64,000 nt of DNA from contig NZ_AP021884.1 in assembly GCF_009938015.1 (NCBI RefSeq), positions 2,219,501 to 2,283,500 on the forward strand, in the 5' to 3' direction. Shown here piece after piece: positions 44,692 through 52,486 of this stretch. The position numbers and the translations under genes are program-made. The notes beneath the pieces are model-generated. The model was not told the origin of the DNA, did not search any database, and saw only the letters and a program-made list of their open reading frames with translations. Numbering within the stretch: the stretch's first letter is position 1; each line of letters starts with the position of its first letter. This stretch comes from Sulfuriferula plumbiphila. Its GTDB lineage: Bacteria > Pseudomonadota > Gammaproteobacteria > Burkholderiales > Sulfuriferulaceae.

Positions 44692-44943
44692 ATGCCAGCT
44701 TATGATTACCTGTGTACACAATGCAAGCTGCAATTCGAAGCACGCCATGCAATCAACGCGCCCAGCCCGGATTGCCCGGCATGTGGGGGCGCGACCGAAA
44801 AAGTGATCCTCTCTGCCCCGGCGATGCATGGCCATATGGCGCGCGGTCGTGATCTGGCGATGCGCTCGCTGCAGCCGAAACCGGGGCAGGAGAAACACAC
44901 GCACGGACCGGGATGCGGATGTGGGCATCACCAACATTCTTAA
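44692..44943 (+). CDS. FmdB-family zinc ribbon protein
   Basis: The 83-residue protein has the FmdB zinc ribbon (YDYLCTQCKLQFEA … DCPACGGATEKVI) and a histidine/cysteine tail (HGPGCGCGHHQHS) that could bind another metal ion. The family is often encoded next to amide, nitrile or C1-compound hydrolases. A GGGAGA ribosome-binding site precedes the ATG. A role in metal delivery to the hydrolase is speculation. Confidence 0.9.
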   Translation: MPAYDYLCTQCKLQFEARHAINAPSPDCPACGGATEKVILSAPAMHGHMARGRDLAMRSLQPKPGQEKHTHGPGCGCGHHQHS

Positions 44944-45062
44944 ACACAATCAATTTTTTGGTATAGCCTGGAGACATAGCCACCGTAGAATCTTGGAATG
45001 GCTAAGCCCGCGCGCAACAGCGGCGACTTGCGATAGCGGTGCCGGATTTGAGGAGAATGACT

Positions 45063-46691
45063 ATGCCCGATAAGTTTTTTTCCCATCTTAATCCCATCCT
45101 GTTTTTGCAAACCTTTGTTGCCCAGAGCATCGAGGTCAGCGCAAAGATGGGGGGCGGCAAAGGGAATGACCGCCTAAATTACATCGAGCAGCTCGGTCTC
45201 ACCGCGAGCGGCTGTTTTGAGACCGCGTACCGACAGGAGTCTGGGCAAGACGGATCCCTGGATCATGGCAAGTACGCGGACATGATTGTGGAGATCAAGA
45301 ATAAGATCGGCGGAAATTTTTCCCGTGCATCCAGCGAACCGGGCATGGTACGGGTGGTCAATACGCGCTGCCCCTTCGGAGAAGCCGTCATGCAGGCGCC
45401 GGAGCTGTGCAAGATGACTTCCAGCGTATTCGGCGGGATTGCAGCCCGCAACTTCGGTTACGCGAAAGTGATCCTGGACAAACGCATTGCGGTGGGAAAC
45501 GGGATGTGCGAGGTGCGCATTTATACCGACCCCAAGAAAGCCGCCGCCTTTGAGGGAGACGAATATCACCGGGAACAGGGGGTTATCCGTGGTCGGGCAG
45601 CTACAGTCAAAGCGCAGATCACTAGAGAGCGGCGCGACGGAAAAGCATGGTGCGGTGTCAGCCCGAGCCAGCCCGAGGATGCCGACAAACCTTTCGTTGT
45701 GGCGAAGTCCCCGGCCATGCTCAATGCGCTGGAGACAATCAAGGTCGTGGCACCGACCACCGCGACCGTGCTGATTACCGGTGAGACCGGCGTGGGCAAG
45801 GAGGTCATTGCCCGTCGCATCCACGCTTTGAGTGAACGCTGGAACAGGAATTTCGTCGCGGTGAACTGCGGCGCAATACCCGAAAACCTGGTCGAAACCA
45901 CACTATTCGGACATGAGCGCGGGGCGTTTACCGGCGCCTACGAAGTCCATCACGGCCTGTTTGAGCAGGCAGAGGGCGGAAGCCTGTTTCTTGACGAGAT
46001 CGATTCCTTGCCGCTCGCCGCCCAGGCACGTCTCTTGCGCGTGCTGCAGGGCGGGGAATTCGAGCGGGTAGGCGGGAAGCAGCGCCTGTCCGCAAATGTT
46101 CGGGTGATCGCCGCGGCCAGTATGCGTCTGGACAAGTTCATTGCCGAGGGGACTTTCCGGATGGATCTCTATTACCGGATAAACGTGGTGCCTATCCTTC
46201 TCCCGCCGCTACGCGAACGATGCGAGGATATTTTGCCGCTCGTCAATCATATTCTTGCCCAACTCTCCGCGAGGTACAATAAAGTCATCAAAGCATTAAG
46301 CGAGACCGCAATAGCGCAGCTGATGCAGCACGATTGGCCTGGCAACGTACGCGAGCTGGAGAACGTACTGGAGCGCTCGTTCCTGTTCTCACCCGGCCCG
46401 ATTATGACCCAACTGCTGCTTCCCCAAACCAGCGGCGCCACACCCGCGAGCGCCGTACAAGCCGTTGACCTGTCCCTCAAGGAGGCGAAACAGCGGGCTG
46501 CTGAACAGGTGGAGACGCTGATCCTCAAGGAGGCGCTTACCCGGTTCCGCGGCAATGTCAGCGAGATAGCGAAGTCTTTGGGAGTTACGCCAAGGGCGAT
46601 TCATCAGAAGCTCAATTTACACGGCATGGACCCCAACAGTTACCGCTCCCAGGCAAGGCTCAAAGTCGCACACCCGGATACAGGGAGGTAG
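45063..46691 (+). CDS. Sigma-54-dependent activator with a cysteine-bearing sensor domain
   Basis: The 542-residue protein has an N-terminal sensory domain (about residues 1-175) with cysteines in NTRCPFGEAV, PELCKMTSSVF and NGMCEVRIYT, the pattern of the methanogen output domain (MetOD1) family; then an AAA+ domain (LITGETGVGKEVIARR, GAFTGAYEVHHG, GGSLFLDEIDSLP) and a Fis-type helix-turn-helix (VSEIAKSLGVTPRAIHQKL). ATG at 45063 follows GAGGAG by seven bases. It is the likely activator of the hydrolase and osmC-fadL promoters. Sensing of CS2, COS or sulfide by the N-terminal domain is inference. Confidence 0.9.
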   Translation: MPDKFFSHLNPILFLQTFVAQSIEVSAKMGGGKGNDRLNYIEQLGLTASGCFETAYRQESGQDGSLDHGKYADMIVEIKNKIGGNFSRASSEPGMVRVVNTRCPFGEAVMQAPELCKMTSSVFGGIAARNFGYAKVILDKRIAVGNGMCEVRIYTDPKKAAAFEGDEYHREQGVIRGRAATVKAQITRERRDGKAWCGVSPSQPEDADKPFVVAKSPAMLNALETIKVVAPTTATVLITGETGVGKEVIARRIHALSERWNRNFVAVNCGAIPENLVETTLFGHERGAFTGAYEVHHGLFEQAEGGSLFLDEIDSLPLAAQARLLRVLQGGEFERVGGKQRLSANVRVIAAASMRLDKFIAEGTFRMDLYYRINVVPILLPPLRERCEDILPLVNHILAQLSARYNKVIKALSETAIAQLMQHDWPGNVRELENVLERSFLFSPGPIMTQLLLPQTSGATPASAVQAVDLSLKEAKQRAAEQVETLILKEALTRFRGNVSEIAKSLGVTPRAIHQKLNLHGMDPNSYRSQARLKVAHPDTGR

Positions 46692-46886
46692 CGGGCACCA
46701 GGGTTCTATCGCCAATGTTAGTAGCGGTGGAACACACCTTATACCAGTGCTTATGATGGTGTGATATCGTTGGCTTGCAAATTTTTGACTGAATATCCGG
46801 CCAAATCCGGATGGTAGCAGGAAATAAAATTTCACAGTGGATCAATTCTTTTCGTATTCACTTTCCCCCTGTTTATTTAGGCCTTT

Positions 46887-46935
46887 TGTTTGTAAACAGC
46901 CATCACCTCCAGGAAGTGTTGTTTCTGACTACCCA
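46887..46935 (+). promoter_or_regulatory. Candidate upstream activator region of the osmC-fadL unit
   Basis: The 344-base gap after the activator gene has no long coding frame. TGTTT-GT-AAACA (46887-46898) is a perfect palindrome about 85 bases before the sigma-54 promoter, followed by AGGAAGTGTTGTTTCTGA, similar to a palindrome upstream of the hydrolase promoter. Either may be an enhancer site. Confidence 0.3.
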
Positions 46936-46979
46936 GCCACAGAATATCATAACGCACTGTATTAAAACATAATTTATTA

Positions 46980-46995
46980 TGGCATAAGTATTGCT
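46980..46995 (+). promoter_or_regulatory. Sigma-54 promoter of the luxR'-osmC-fadL unit
   Basis: TGGCAT-AAGTA-TTGCT is the third copy of this promoter type. Its -12 is about 40 bases before the small LuxR-type gene. Confidence 0.87.
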
Positions 46996-47035
46996 ATATT
47001 CCCTGTAGCCTGTCATTCATACCGGGGAGAAAGTA

Positions 47036-47215
47036 ATGGAAAAATATTTATATGCGGCCACTGCTGTCCGGAGATTTCCGGGGTGGTTCAATGCATATGA
47101 ACTGGGTGTGAGTTGGAAAACCATCGAAGTGCATCGTGCCAATGCAATGCGCAAAATGCAGGCCAATTCGCTCTCCGAATTGGTCGGAATGGTACTCCAC
47201 CTGCGCGCCGCCTAA
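47036..47215 (+). CDS. Isolated LuxR/FixJ-type helix-turn-helix mini-protein or gene remnant
   Basis: The 59-residue frame has GGGGAGA seven bases before the ATG. From residue 20 on it matches the recognition half of LuxR/FixJ domains: YELGVSWKTIEVHRANAMRK and then MQANSLSELVGMV. The first HTH helix and any receiver are absent. It could be a decayed response regulator, or a small expressed DNA-binding protein since it has a good ribosome-binding site and sits directly behind a sigma-54 promoter. No clear decision is possible. Confidence 0.6.
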   Translation: MEKYLYAATAVRRFPGWFNAYELGVSWKTIEVHRANAMRKMQANSLSELVGMVLHLRAA

Positions 47216-47387
47216 GTGAATTCCCTAATCCACTCTACATGTTCGTCCCAATTTACAGGTGGTGCTGTCCGGCGCTGTAATGGAAGCACGTGGCAGGCAT
47301 TTGCTTCATTCTCCTGCTGCTGCGCGGTCTTGAATGGCCACCATCGCGGGGCCGCGATCCAAATCACTTTAAAATGGAGGAGAAATC

Positions 47388-47951
47388 ATGTCTCAAGCAT
47401 CAGTTAAAGCAGCTCTGCTCAACACGATCGAATCGATCAAAGCCAACCCTGGCGCAGCGCGCCTTGTCTTCCGTGCCGACACCGAGTTGGTCGAGGACGT
47501 TCGTTGTAGCGCGAAGGTGCGGGATTTTGCGTCAATCACCGTAACCGAACCTCCGGCGCTGGGAGGTAAAGATGAGGCTATGAGTCCCGTTGAGCTCGTG
47601 CTGGTCGCGCTCGGAACCTGTCAGGAGATTATGTATGGCGCATACGCCTCCGTGATGGGGGTCCCGTTGTCCAAGGTCAAGGTGGGAGTGAAGGGTAATC
47701 TCGATTTGCGGGGCCTCTTCGCCATGGATGACGCTGTGCCGCCAGGCTTCCAGAAGGTGACTTTCGAAACCACCATCGACAGCGCGGCGGACGAAGCGAC
47801 CATCAAGAAGCTGATCGAAACCGTGGAAAGCCATTGCCCGGTACTGGACACGCTGGTGCGTGCTATCGAGGTCACGGGGAAGGTATCGATCAACGGCGGG
47901 CCCATGAAATCACTCCAGTCACACCAAGAAGCCGCAGTCACTGGAGCCTAA
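47388..47951 (+). CDS. OsmC-family thiol peroxidase-like protein
   Basis: The 187-residue protein has the OsmC/Ohr fold with its two redox cysteines in LGTCQEIMYG (C78) and ESHCPVLD (C150). OsmC proteins reduce organic hydroperoxides; in a CS2/sulfide context the dithiol may instead handle sulfane sulfur or reactive sulfur species (inference). A GGAGGAG ribosome-binding site lies before the ATG. It precedes the FadL gene by 41 bases. Confidence 0.93.
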   Translation: MSQASVKAALLNTIESIKANPGAARLVFRADTELVEDVRCSAKVRDFASITVTEPPALGGKDEAMSPVELVLVALGTCQEIMYGAYASVMGVPLSKVKVGVKGNLDLRGLFAMDDAVPPGFQKVTFETTIDSAADEATIKKLIETVESHCPVLDTLVRAIEVTGKVSINGGPMKSLQSHQEAAVTGA

Positions 47952-47992
47952 GAAAAAAATTGAAAATTCCAAAAACTTAAAGGAGGCAGTAA

Positions 47993-49189
47993 ATGAAGAA
48001 AATATGTGCTGTAGTTGCACTTGTTTTGGGAGCCGCTTCTGCAGCGAATGCGGCAAATTACGGTACCGACCTTAACCTCACCATGCTGCCCGCTTCGGGT
48101 GGCATGGCAGGGGTAGGGATCGCGAACCCGCTGGAACCTGCCGCAGCTGTATTCGGCAATCCGGCAACGCTCGCGAACTTCAATAGTGGCACCTCCTTTT
48201 CTTTTGGGGCTACATTCTATAGACCGCAGGTCAGAGCCCAACACAATGGGGGAGATACCGGGACAGCCTGGAGTGCCGACTCGAAGGCGGGCGATTATCT
48301 GGTTCCTGCCGTCGCCGTTACGCAGCCGATCAGCCAGGACACAGTATTGGGGCTTGGTCTGACCGCCATCTCTGGAGTGGGGTCAGATTTTCGCGGAACG
48401 CCCGGTAGTCTGGATCCGCTTGCCGAACTCGTGTTATTCGGCGCCAACGTGGGTATAGCACACCGGGTGAACGATAACCTCGATATCGGTGGCGCCGTTA
48501 CCATCGGCAACGGTTTCTTCCAGGCGGGCCTTTCTTCCAATACCGCGACGCGCCACGCATTTGGCTGGCGCGGGGCGCTCGGCGCCAACTACCACGTTGG
48601 GCAGACGGCAGCGGGCGTCTATTACCGCAGCAAGCTCTCGATAAAGTATAAAGATGTTGTGAATTATGCCTCGAACGCCTTCTGGGATCTGACAGTCGAG
48701 CAACCGGAAGAAGTTGGGATGGGCTTGTCAAATTCTTCACTGCTTGACGGAAAGCTTCTCTTGGCTGCCGATGTGATCTGGAAGAACTGGGAGGGCGCAA
48801 AATTCTACCAGGACATTTATAAGAACCAGACCGTTGTGGCGCTCGGTGCTCAACTGACCCAAGGAAAAGCGAAGTGGCGGGTTGGCTACAGTCATGTCAA
48901 TAGCCCGATCAAGGGCGGCGTTGGATCGAATGTCGGCGAAGCGACATCGCTTGCCTACAACGGTACCAATATTCCCCTCACCCCATCTTTGGTCCGTTAT
49001 CTGCAAGCGACAAACGCAGAAGTAATTTGGACAGACCAGGTGACACTTGGTTTAGGCTACGAACTGACCAAGAACATGCAGATGGATACGCACGTGGGAA
49101 CAGCCCTCAGCCGGGATGAGACGATCGGCAACACGAAAGTAAATGCCAAGACGTGGCAAATTGGCGTGGGCCTCACTTGGAAGTTCTGA
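47993..49189 (+). CDS. OmpP1/FadL/TodX-family outer-membrane channel
   Basis: A signal peptide (MKKICAVVALVLGAASAANA) is followed by the NPA motif (FGNPATLANF) and a beta-barrel of about 14 strands ending in GVGLTWKF with the C-terminal phenylalanine. FadL-type channels take up hydrophobic molecules such as fatty acids, toluene and other solvents. Next to a CS2 hydrolase it would admit CS2. AAAGGAGG precedes the ATG. Confidence 0.93.
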   Translation: MKKICAVVALVLGAASAANAANYGTDLNLTMLPASGGMAGVGIANPLEPAAAVFGNPATLANFNSGTSFSFGATFYRPQVRAQHNGGDTGTAWSADSKAGDYLVPAVAVTQPISQDTVLGLGLTAISGVGSDFRGTPGSLDPLAELVLFGANVGIAHRVNDNLDIGGAVTIGNGFFQAGLSSNTATRHAFGWRGALGANYHVGQTAAGVYYRSKLSIKYKDVVNYASNAFWDLTVEQPEEVGMGLSNSSLLDGKLLLAADVIWKNWEGAKFYQDIYKNQTVVALGAQLTQGKAKWRVGYSHVNSPIKGGVGSNVGEATSLAYNGTNIPLTPSLVRYLQATNAEVIWTDQVTLGLGYELTKNMQMDTHVGTALSRDETIGNTKVNAKTWQIGVGLTWKF

Positions 49190-49203
49190 GATACAGCTCC
49201 CGG

Positions 49204-49244
49204 TTTTCCCTCCACAAAGTGCCATGAGCAGGTTGGAGGGAAAA
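49204..49244 (+). terminator. Hairpin after fadL
   Basis: TTTTCCCTCCA and TGGAGGGAAAA form an 11-base-pair stem around a 19-base loop, 15 bases after the fadL stop. It lacks a 3' T-run and is only a probable terminator. Confidence 0.5.
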
Positions 49245-49351
49245 TTGGGGAGAAGTGATCGACCGGATGCGCCGGTTCGTAAATTCTAAAGATAATCGGC
49301 GGTGAAACTATGTCCAGCACATTGTAACGCTGGTACAGAACGTGGCGATAC

Positions 49352-49369
49352 CCGCCCATTCGTGGGCGG
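49352..49369. repeat. GC-rich hairpin with TTCG loop
   Basis: CCGCCCA-TTCG-TGGGCGG is a stable tetraloop hairpin in the 321-base gap between fadL and the sulfide dehydrogenase gene. It may be a terminator or RNA stabiliser. Confidence 0.45.
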
Positions 49370-49459
49370 TTAGTCGGACTATTTCAGAATAGATCGTCAC
49401 CGAAGCGGGTAGAAATGTAAAAAAACAACACATAACCCTTCATATTCCAGCGCGGCTTC

Positions 49460-49465
49460 TATAAT
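49460..49465 (+). promoter_or_regulatory. -10 element of the sulfide dehydrogenase gene
   Basis: A perfect TATAAT lies 46 bases before the ATG at 49511; the best -35 is CTTCAT at 16-base spacing, weak. Unlike the other genes of the island, no sigma-54 promoter was found here. Confidence 0.4.
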
Positions 49466-49510
49466 AGGGAGCGACGCATATACCACTATAAAACGGAGGA
49501 GGACTTAATC

Positions 49511-50860
49511 ATGAACCACAATCCCAAACTGACACGGCGCGATTTTTTCAAAATGAGTGGCGCTGCTGCCGCGACCTTGGCGCTAGGCACCGGTGCATCG
49601 GCACCTGCAAATGTCCAGGCCGCCACCCTGTCACTCGGCACCCATGTGAAAGCCTCGTTACCCAAAGCCAAAGGCCCGCGCCTGGTGGTGGTGGGGGCGG
49701 GCACCTCGGGCTTGACCATCGCCAAATACGCGAAAAAAGCCTATCCCAGGTTTGACGTGGTGATGGTAGAAAAGCGCGATATGTATTCCTCCTGCTTTTC
49801 CAGCAATCTGTGGTACGCCGACCTGATCAACCTCGAATTTCTGGCCAATCACAGTTTCCTCGACGCGGCGCGCAATAACCACTACATTTTCTTCAATGCC
49901 ACCTGTACCGGACTCGACCGCGCTGGGCGCAAGCTCATGACCAACATGGGTGAAATCGATTACGACTACCTGGTACTCGCTCCCGGTATCGATTACGACT
50001 ACAGCCGCATCGGCGTCAGCGACGCGGAAAGCGAAACGCTGCTGCGCACCGACTATCCCGCCGGCTGGACCATGCCCACCGAGCACGTCACCATCCGCGA
50101 CAAGATTCACGGTTTCGATGGCGGCCTGTTCATCCAGACGGTGCCGGGCGGCAACTACCGCTGTCTCCCCGCGCCTTACGAGCGTGCCTGCATGATTGCC
50201 TCTTACTTCAAGAAAAACAGGATCAAGGGCAAGGTGCTGGTGCTTGACCACAACCCCGACATCACCATCAAGGCCAAAGGCTTCCACGCAGCGTTTGATG
50301 AACTGTACAAAGACTACATCGAGTACAAGCCTTCCGCCGAGATCAAGGGTGTGGATGTAGCGAAGAAGATCATCAAAACCGAGTTCGACAGCTACCGCTT
50401 CGACGACGCCGCCATTTATCCTGGTGTGCGTGGCGCACGCATCATCGAAACCTTCGGTCTGGTTGACCCCAACAGCAACCAGAAAGAAGCCAACATTGAT
50501 GGTTTCAAGTACCACGTCATTGGCGATGAACGCGTCTATGTCACCGGTGACTCGCGCCCCATGCCTTACTCCAAGAGCGCCAACACCGCCAACACCGAGG
50601 GCAAGTACGTTGCCAAAGTGCTCGCCGCACACGCCCAAGGCAAGAGCATCAACTGGGAAAGCCCGCGCACCCTCTGCTACTCGATGGTGAATGCGGATCC
50701 GATGGAGGCCATCAGCGTGGACGCCGGTTATGCCTACGACAAGAAGAAAAAGGCGTTTGGCTTCTCCAGCGACACCAAGCTGTATGAAAACCGCGACCAG
50801 GCCAAGGGGCGTGCCACGCTGGAATGGGCGCGCGGCATTTACCGGGATTTGTTCGCTTGA
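49511..50860 (+). CDS. Flavocytochrome c-type sulfide dehydrogenase, flavoprotein subunit (FccB/SoxF-like)
   Basis: A Tat signal (TRRDFFKMSG near residues 8-17, then a hydrophobic Ala-rich core) sends the folded flavoprotein to the periplasm. The FAD fold (LVVVGAGTSGLTIAKYAKKA), YSSCFSSN with the cysteine that covalently holds FAD in Allochromatium, GGNYRCLPAPYERA and RTLCYSM with the redox cysteine pair, and YVTGDSRPMPYSKSA fit FCSD. The haem c subunit FccA is not encoded nearby; a Rieske protein follows. GGAGGAGG precedes the ATG. Confidence 0.92.
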   Translation: MNHNPKLTRRDFFKMSGAAAATLALGTGASAPANVQAATLSLGTHVKASLPKAKGPRLVVVGAGTSGLTIAKYAKKAYPRFDVVMVEKRDMYSSCFSSNLWYADLINLEFLANHSFLDAARNNHYIFFNATCTGLDRAGRKLMTNMGEIDYDYLVLAPGIDYDYSRIGVSDAESETLLRTDYPAGWTMPTEHVTIRDKIHGFDGGLFIQTVPGGNYRCLPAPYERACMIASYFKKNRIKGKVLVLDHNPDITIKAKGFHAAFDELYKDYIEYKPSAEIKGVDVAKKIIKTEFDSYRFDDAAIYPGVRGARIIETFGLVDPNSNQKEANIDGFKYHVIGDERVYVTGDSRPMPYSKSANTANTEGKYVAKVLAAHAQGKSINWESPRTLCYSMVNADPMEAISVDAGYAYDKKKKAFGFSSDTKLYENRDQAKGRATLEWARGIYRDLFA

Positions 50861-50875
50861 ATCAGCAGTCAGTTC

Positions 50876-50902
50876 AAGGGGCATCATGCCCCCTTTTTTT
50901 TT
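50876..50902 (+). terminator. Intrinsic terminator between sulfide dehydrogenase and Rieske genes
   Basis: GGGGCATCATGCCCC followed by nine T's is a classic intrinsic terminator, ending only about ten bases before the Rieske ATG. It should make expression of the Rieske gene depend on read-through or on an unseen promoter. Confidence 0.85.
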
Positions 50903-50912
50903 GGGGTAGCGC

Positions 50913-51623
50913 ATGGACAGAAGGTCGTTTATAAGAATATGCAGCACTGCGGCAGCCACTGGCAGCATGGTAGCGTGCTTTTCAAAACAGGCGCAGGCAA
51001 CTGAACTGACATCGTTTGCGCGGGTGAAACTGGTGGATGCCCAGGGTCAACCCATCAAGGCCAGCGCACTCGGCAGCGCCGAGGCCTACCTATTCAATTA
51101 CCCCTACGCCAGCACGCCCAGCTTCCTCATCAATCTGGGCAAGCCGGCGCCAGACGGCAACAAGCTGGTCGCCAGCGACGGCAACGAATACGCTTGGCGC
51201 GGTGGTGTGGGCGCCAACAAATCCGTCGTCGCCTATACCGCAATTTGCGCGCATCAGCTCGCCTACCCGACCAGGGACGCGAGCCTGATTACCTACAATC
51301 CCAACACAAGCGAAATCGCCGGGCGTGGCGGCGTGATTACATGCTGTGCACATAACAGCGTGTATGACCCGGCACAGGGTGCCAGGGTATTGTCCGGGCC
51401 CGCCGCTGGGCCGCTCTCCGCAGTCGCGCTCGAATACGACGTGGCCACGGATGAACTCTATGCAACGGGCGTGTATGGCGGCACGCTGTTCGATGATTTT
51501 TTCAAGGCCTACAAGACGCAACTCAACGCTGAACTGGGCGCCGGCAAAGCCAGGGAACTGGTCACCGCGATGGCCAAGGTGGTGCCCTTTGCCGAGTACT
51601 CCAAAGTGCGTGTTCAGTGCTGA
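50913..51623 (+). CDS. Tat-exported Rieske [2Fe-2S] protein
   Basis: A Tat signal (MDRRSFIRICSTAAATGSM) is followed by a Rieske domain with C-x-H in AICAHQLAYP and C-x-x-H in TCCAHNSVYD, over about 235 residues. It may remain membrane-anchored. Its place after an FCSD flavoprotein without cytochrome subunit suggests that it takes the electrons from sulfide oxidation. A GGGG sequence serves as ribosome-binding site. Confidence 0.87.
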   Translation: MDRRSFIRICSTAAATGSMVACFSKQAQATELTSFARVKLVDAQGQPIKASALGSAEAYLFNYPYASTPSFLINLGKPAPDGNKLVASDGNEYAWRGGVGANKSVVAYTAICAHQLAYPTRDASLITYNPNTSEIAGRGGVITCCAHNSVYDPAQGARVLSGPAAGPLSAVALEYDVATDELYATGVYGGTLFDDFFKAYKTQLNAELGAGKARELVTAMAKVVPFAEYSKVRVQC

Positions 51624-51848
51624 TTTTTGCTGGATTACGGAGCCATTTCATCGCGCTGCAAGAGATCACGCCAGGCATGGGCCGGGTCATGCCGTCTATT
51701 GATTGCCGGAATCGTGATGCGGCCAGGCATCGAACGAGGCGTGGGCAGTGGACGAGATCATCTGTGGTGCCTGGGTGCGCGGTTTTGACACCATTGCGAG
51801 GCGCTAACCGCTCATTCGATAACAAGACTGGTACTTGAGGAACTTAAT

Positions 51849-52025
51849 ATGTTTCATACGCATAGGGACGAAAACGGTCTTATGGTGAAGTGTTACCACA
51901 AGTCTAAAACAGTGCTGCTGTCTGTTGGCTTCTGGCTCGGGTTAACGCTAGGCTTTCCAGTAGAGCACTTTTTGTGGGAGAAAATTTGGCCGTTTAAGCT
52001 ACTCACACAGTATATTGGACTATAG
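51849..52025 (+). CDS. Short single-pass membrane protein
   Basis: The 58-residue frame begins with ATG after a GAGGA ribosome-binding site eight bases upstream. It has a charged N-terminus with three histidines and a cysteine, one hydrophobic helix (about residues 21-37; TVLLSVGFWLGLTLGFPVEH) and a tryptophan-rich end. No family is recognised. It lies next to an NrtS-like gene, which is of similar size and membrane nature. Confidence 0.55.
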   Translation: MFHTHRDENGLMVKCYHKSKTVLLSVGFWLGLTLGFPVEHFLWEKIWPFKLLTQYIGL

Positions 52026-52097
52026 CTTTTTTAAGCTTGCTGACCCGATCCTGAGCGGCACGTGCGTTTGTGATGAACATAATGTGGGCATTCAACC

Positions 52098-52357
52098 ATG
52101 ACGAAAGCATTGTCCCTCGCGTTCTCTGGCCAGACTGTGCGTCAGTCCTTCAGGATTTCCCTGGTTGTAGGTACGGCACTCAACCTTATCAACCAATGGG
52201 AGTCTCTGAGATCGGGCCAGGCGCTATGATCGGCCACCTGGTACTCAATTACGTGGTGCCCTATTGTGTCGCGACCTACAGTGCGGTCCAGGTCAAGCTG
52301 CTGCAGCGGTCCGCTGGTAACCCCGCCAATGGGAAGGATGGCCATGATGCACCCTAG
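52098..52357 (+). pseudogene. NrtS-like nitrate/nitrite transporter gene with frameshift
   Basis: The first frame (MTKALSLAFSGQ, RISLVVGTALNLINQWESL) ends in TGA at 52227; the second continues as MIGHLVLNYVVPYCVATYSAVQVK to 52357. Joined, they give the two-helix NrtS sequence (a VVGT-x-LNLINQ block and the VPYCVATYSA block). The two frames overlap at TATGA, so coupled translation of two half-proteins is conceivable, but a frameshift mutation is simpler. Confidence 0.6.
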
Positions 52358-52365
52358 AACCAGCC

Positions 52366-52414
52366 GCCAGGAGGCCACGTCAAGGCAATGAGCCGCCTTG
52401 CGTGGCCTCCTGGC
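52366..52414. terminator. Strong hairpin between nrtS remnant and MFS gene
   Basis: GCCAGGAGGCCACG and CGTGGCCTCCTGGC pair perfectly over 14 bases, with an inner CAAGGC/GCCTTG stem. There is no T-run; it separates convergent genes and may terminate both. Confidence 0.6.
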
Positions 52415-52486
52415 GCTGACGGCGGACCAGCGAACCGCGTCACATGTCGCCGTTCACTCCGGGATTTTTGTAAGCGCTCTGCCATT

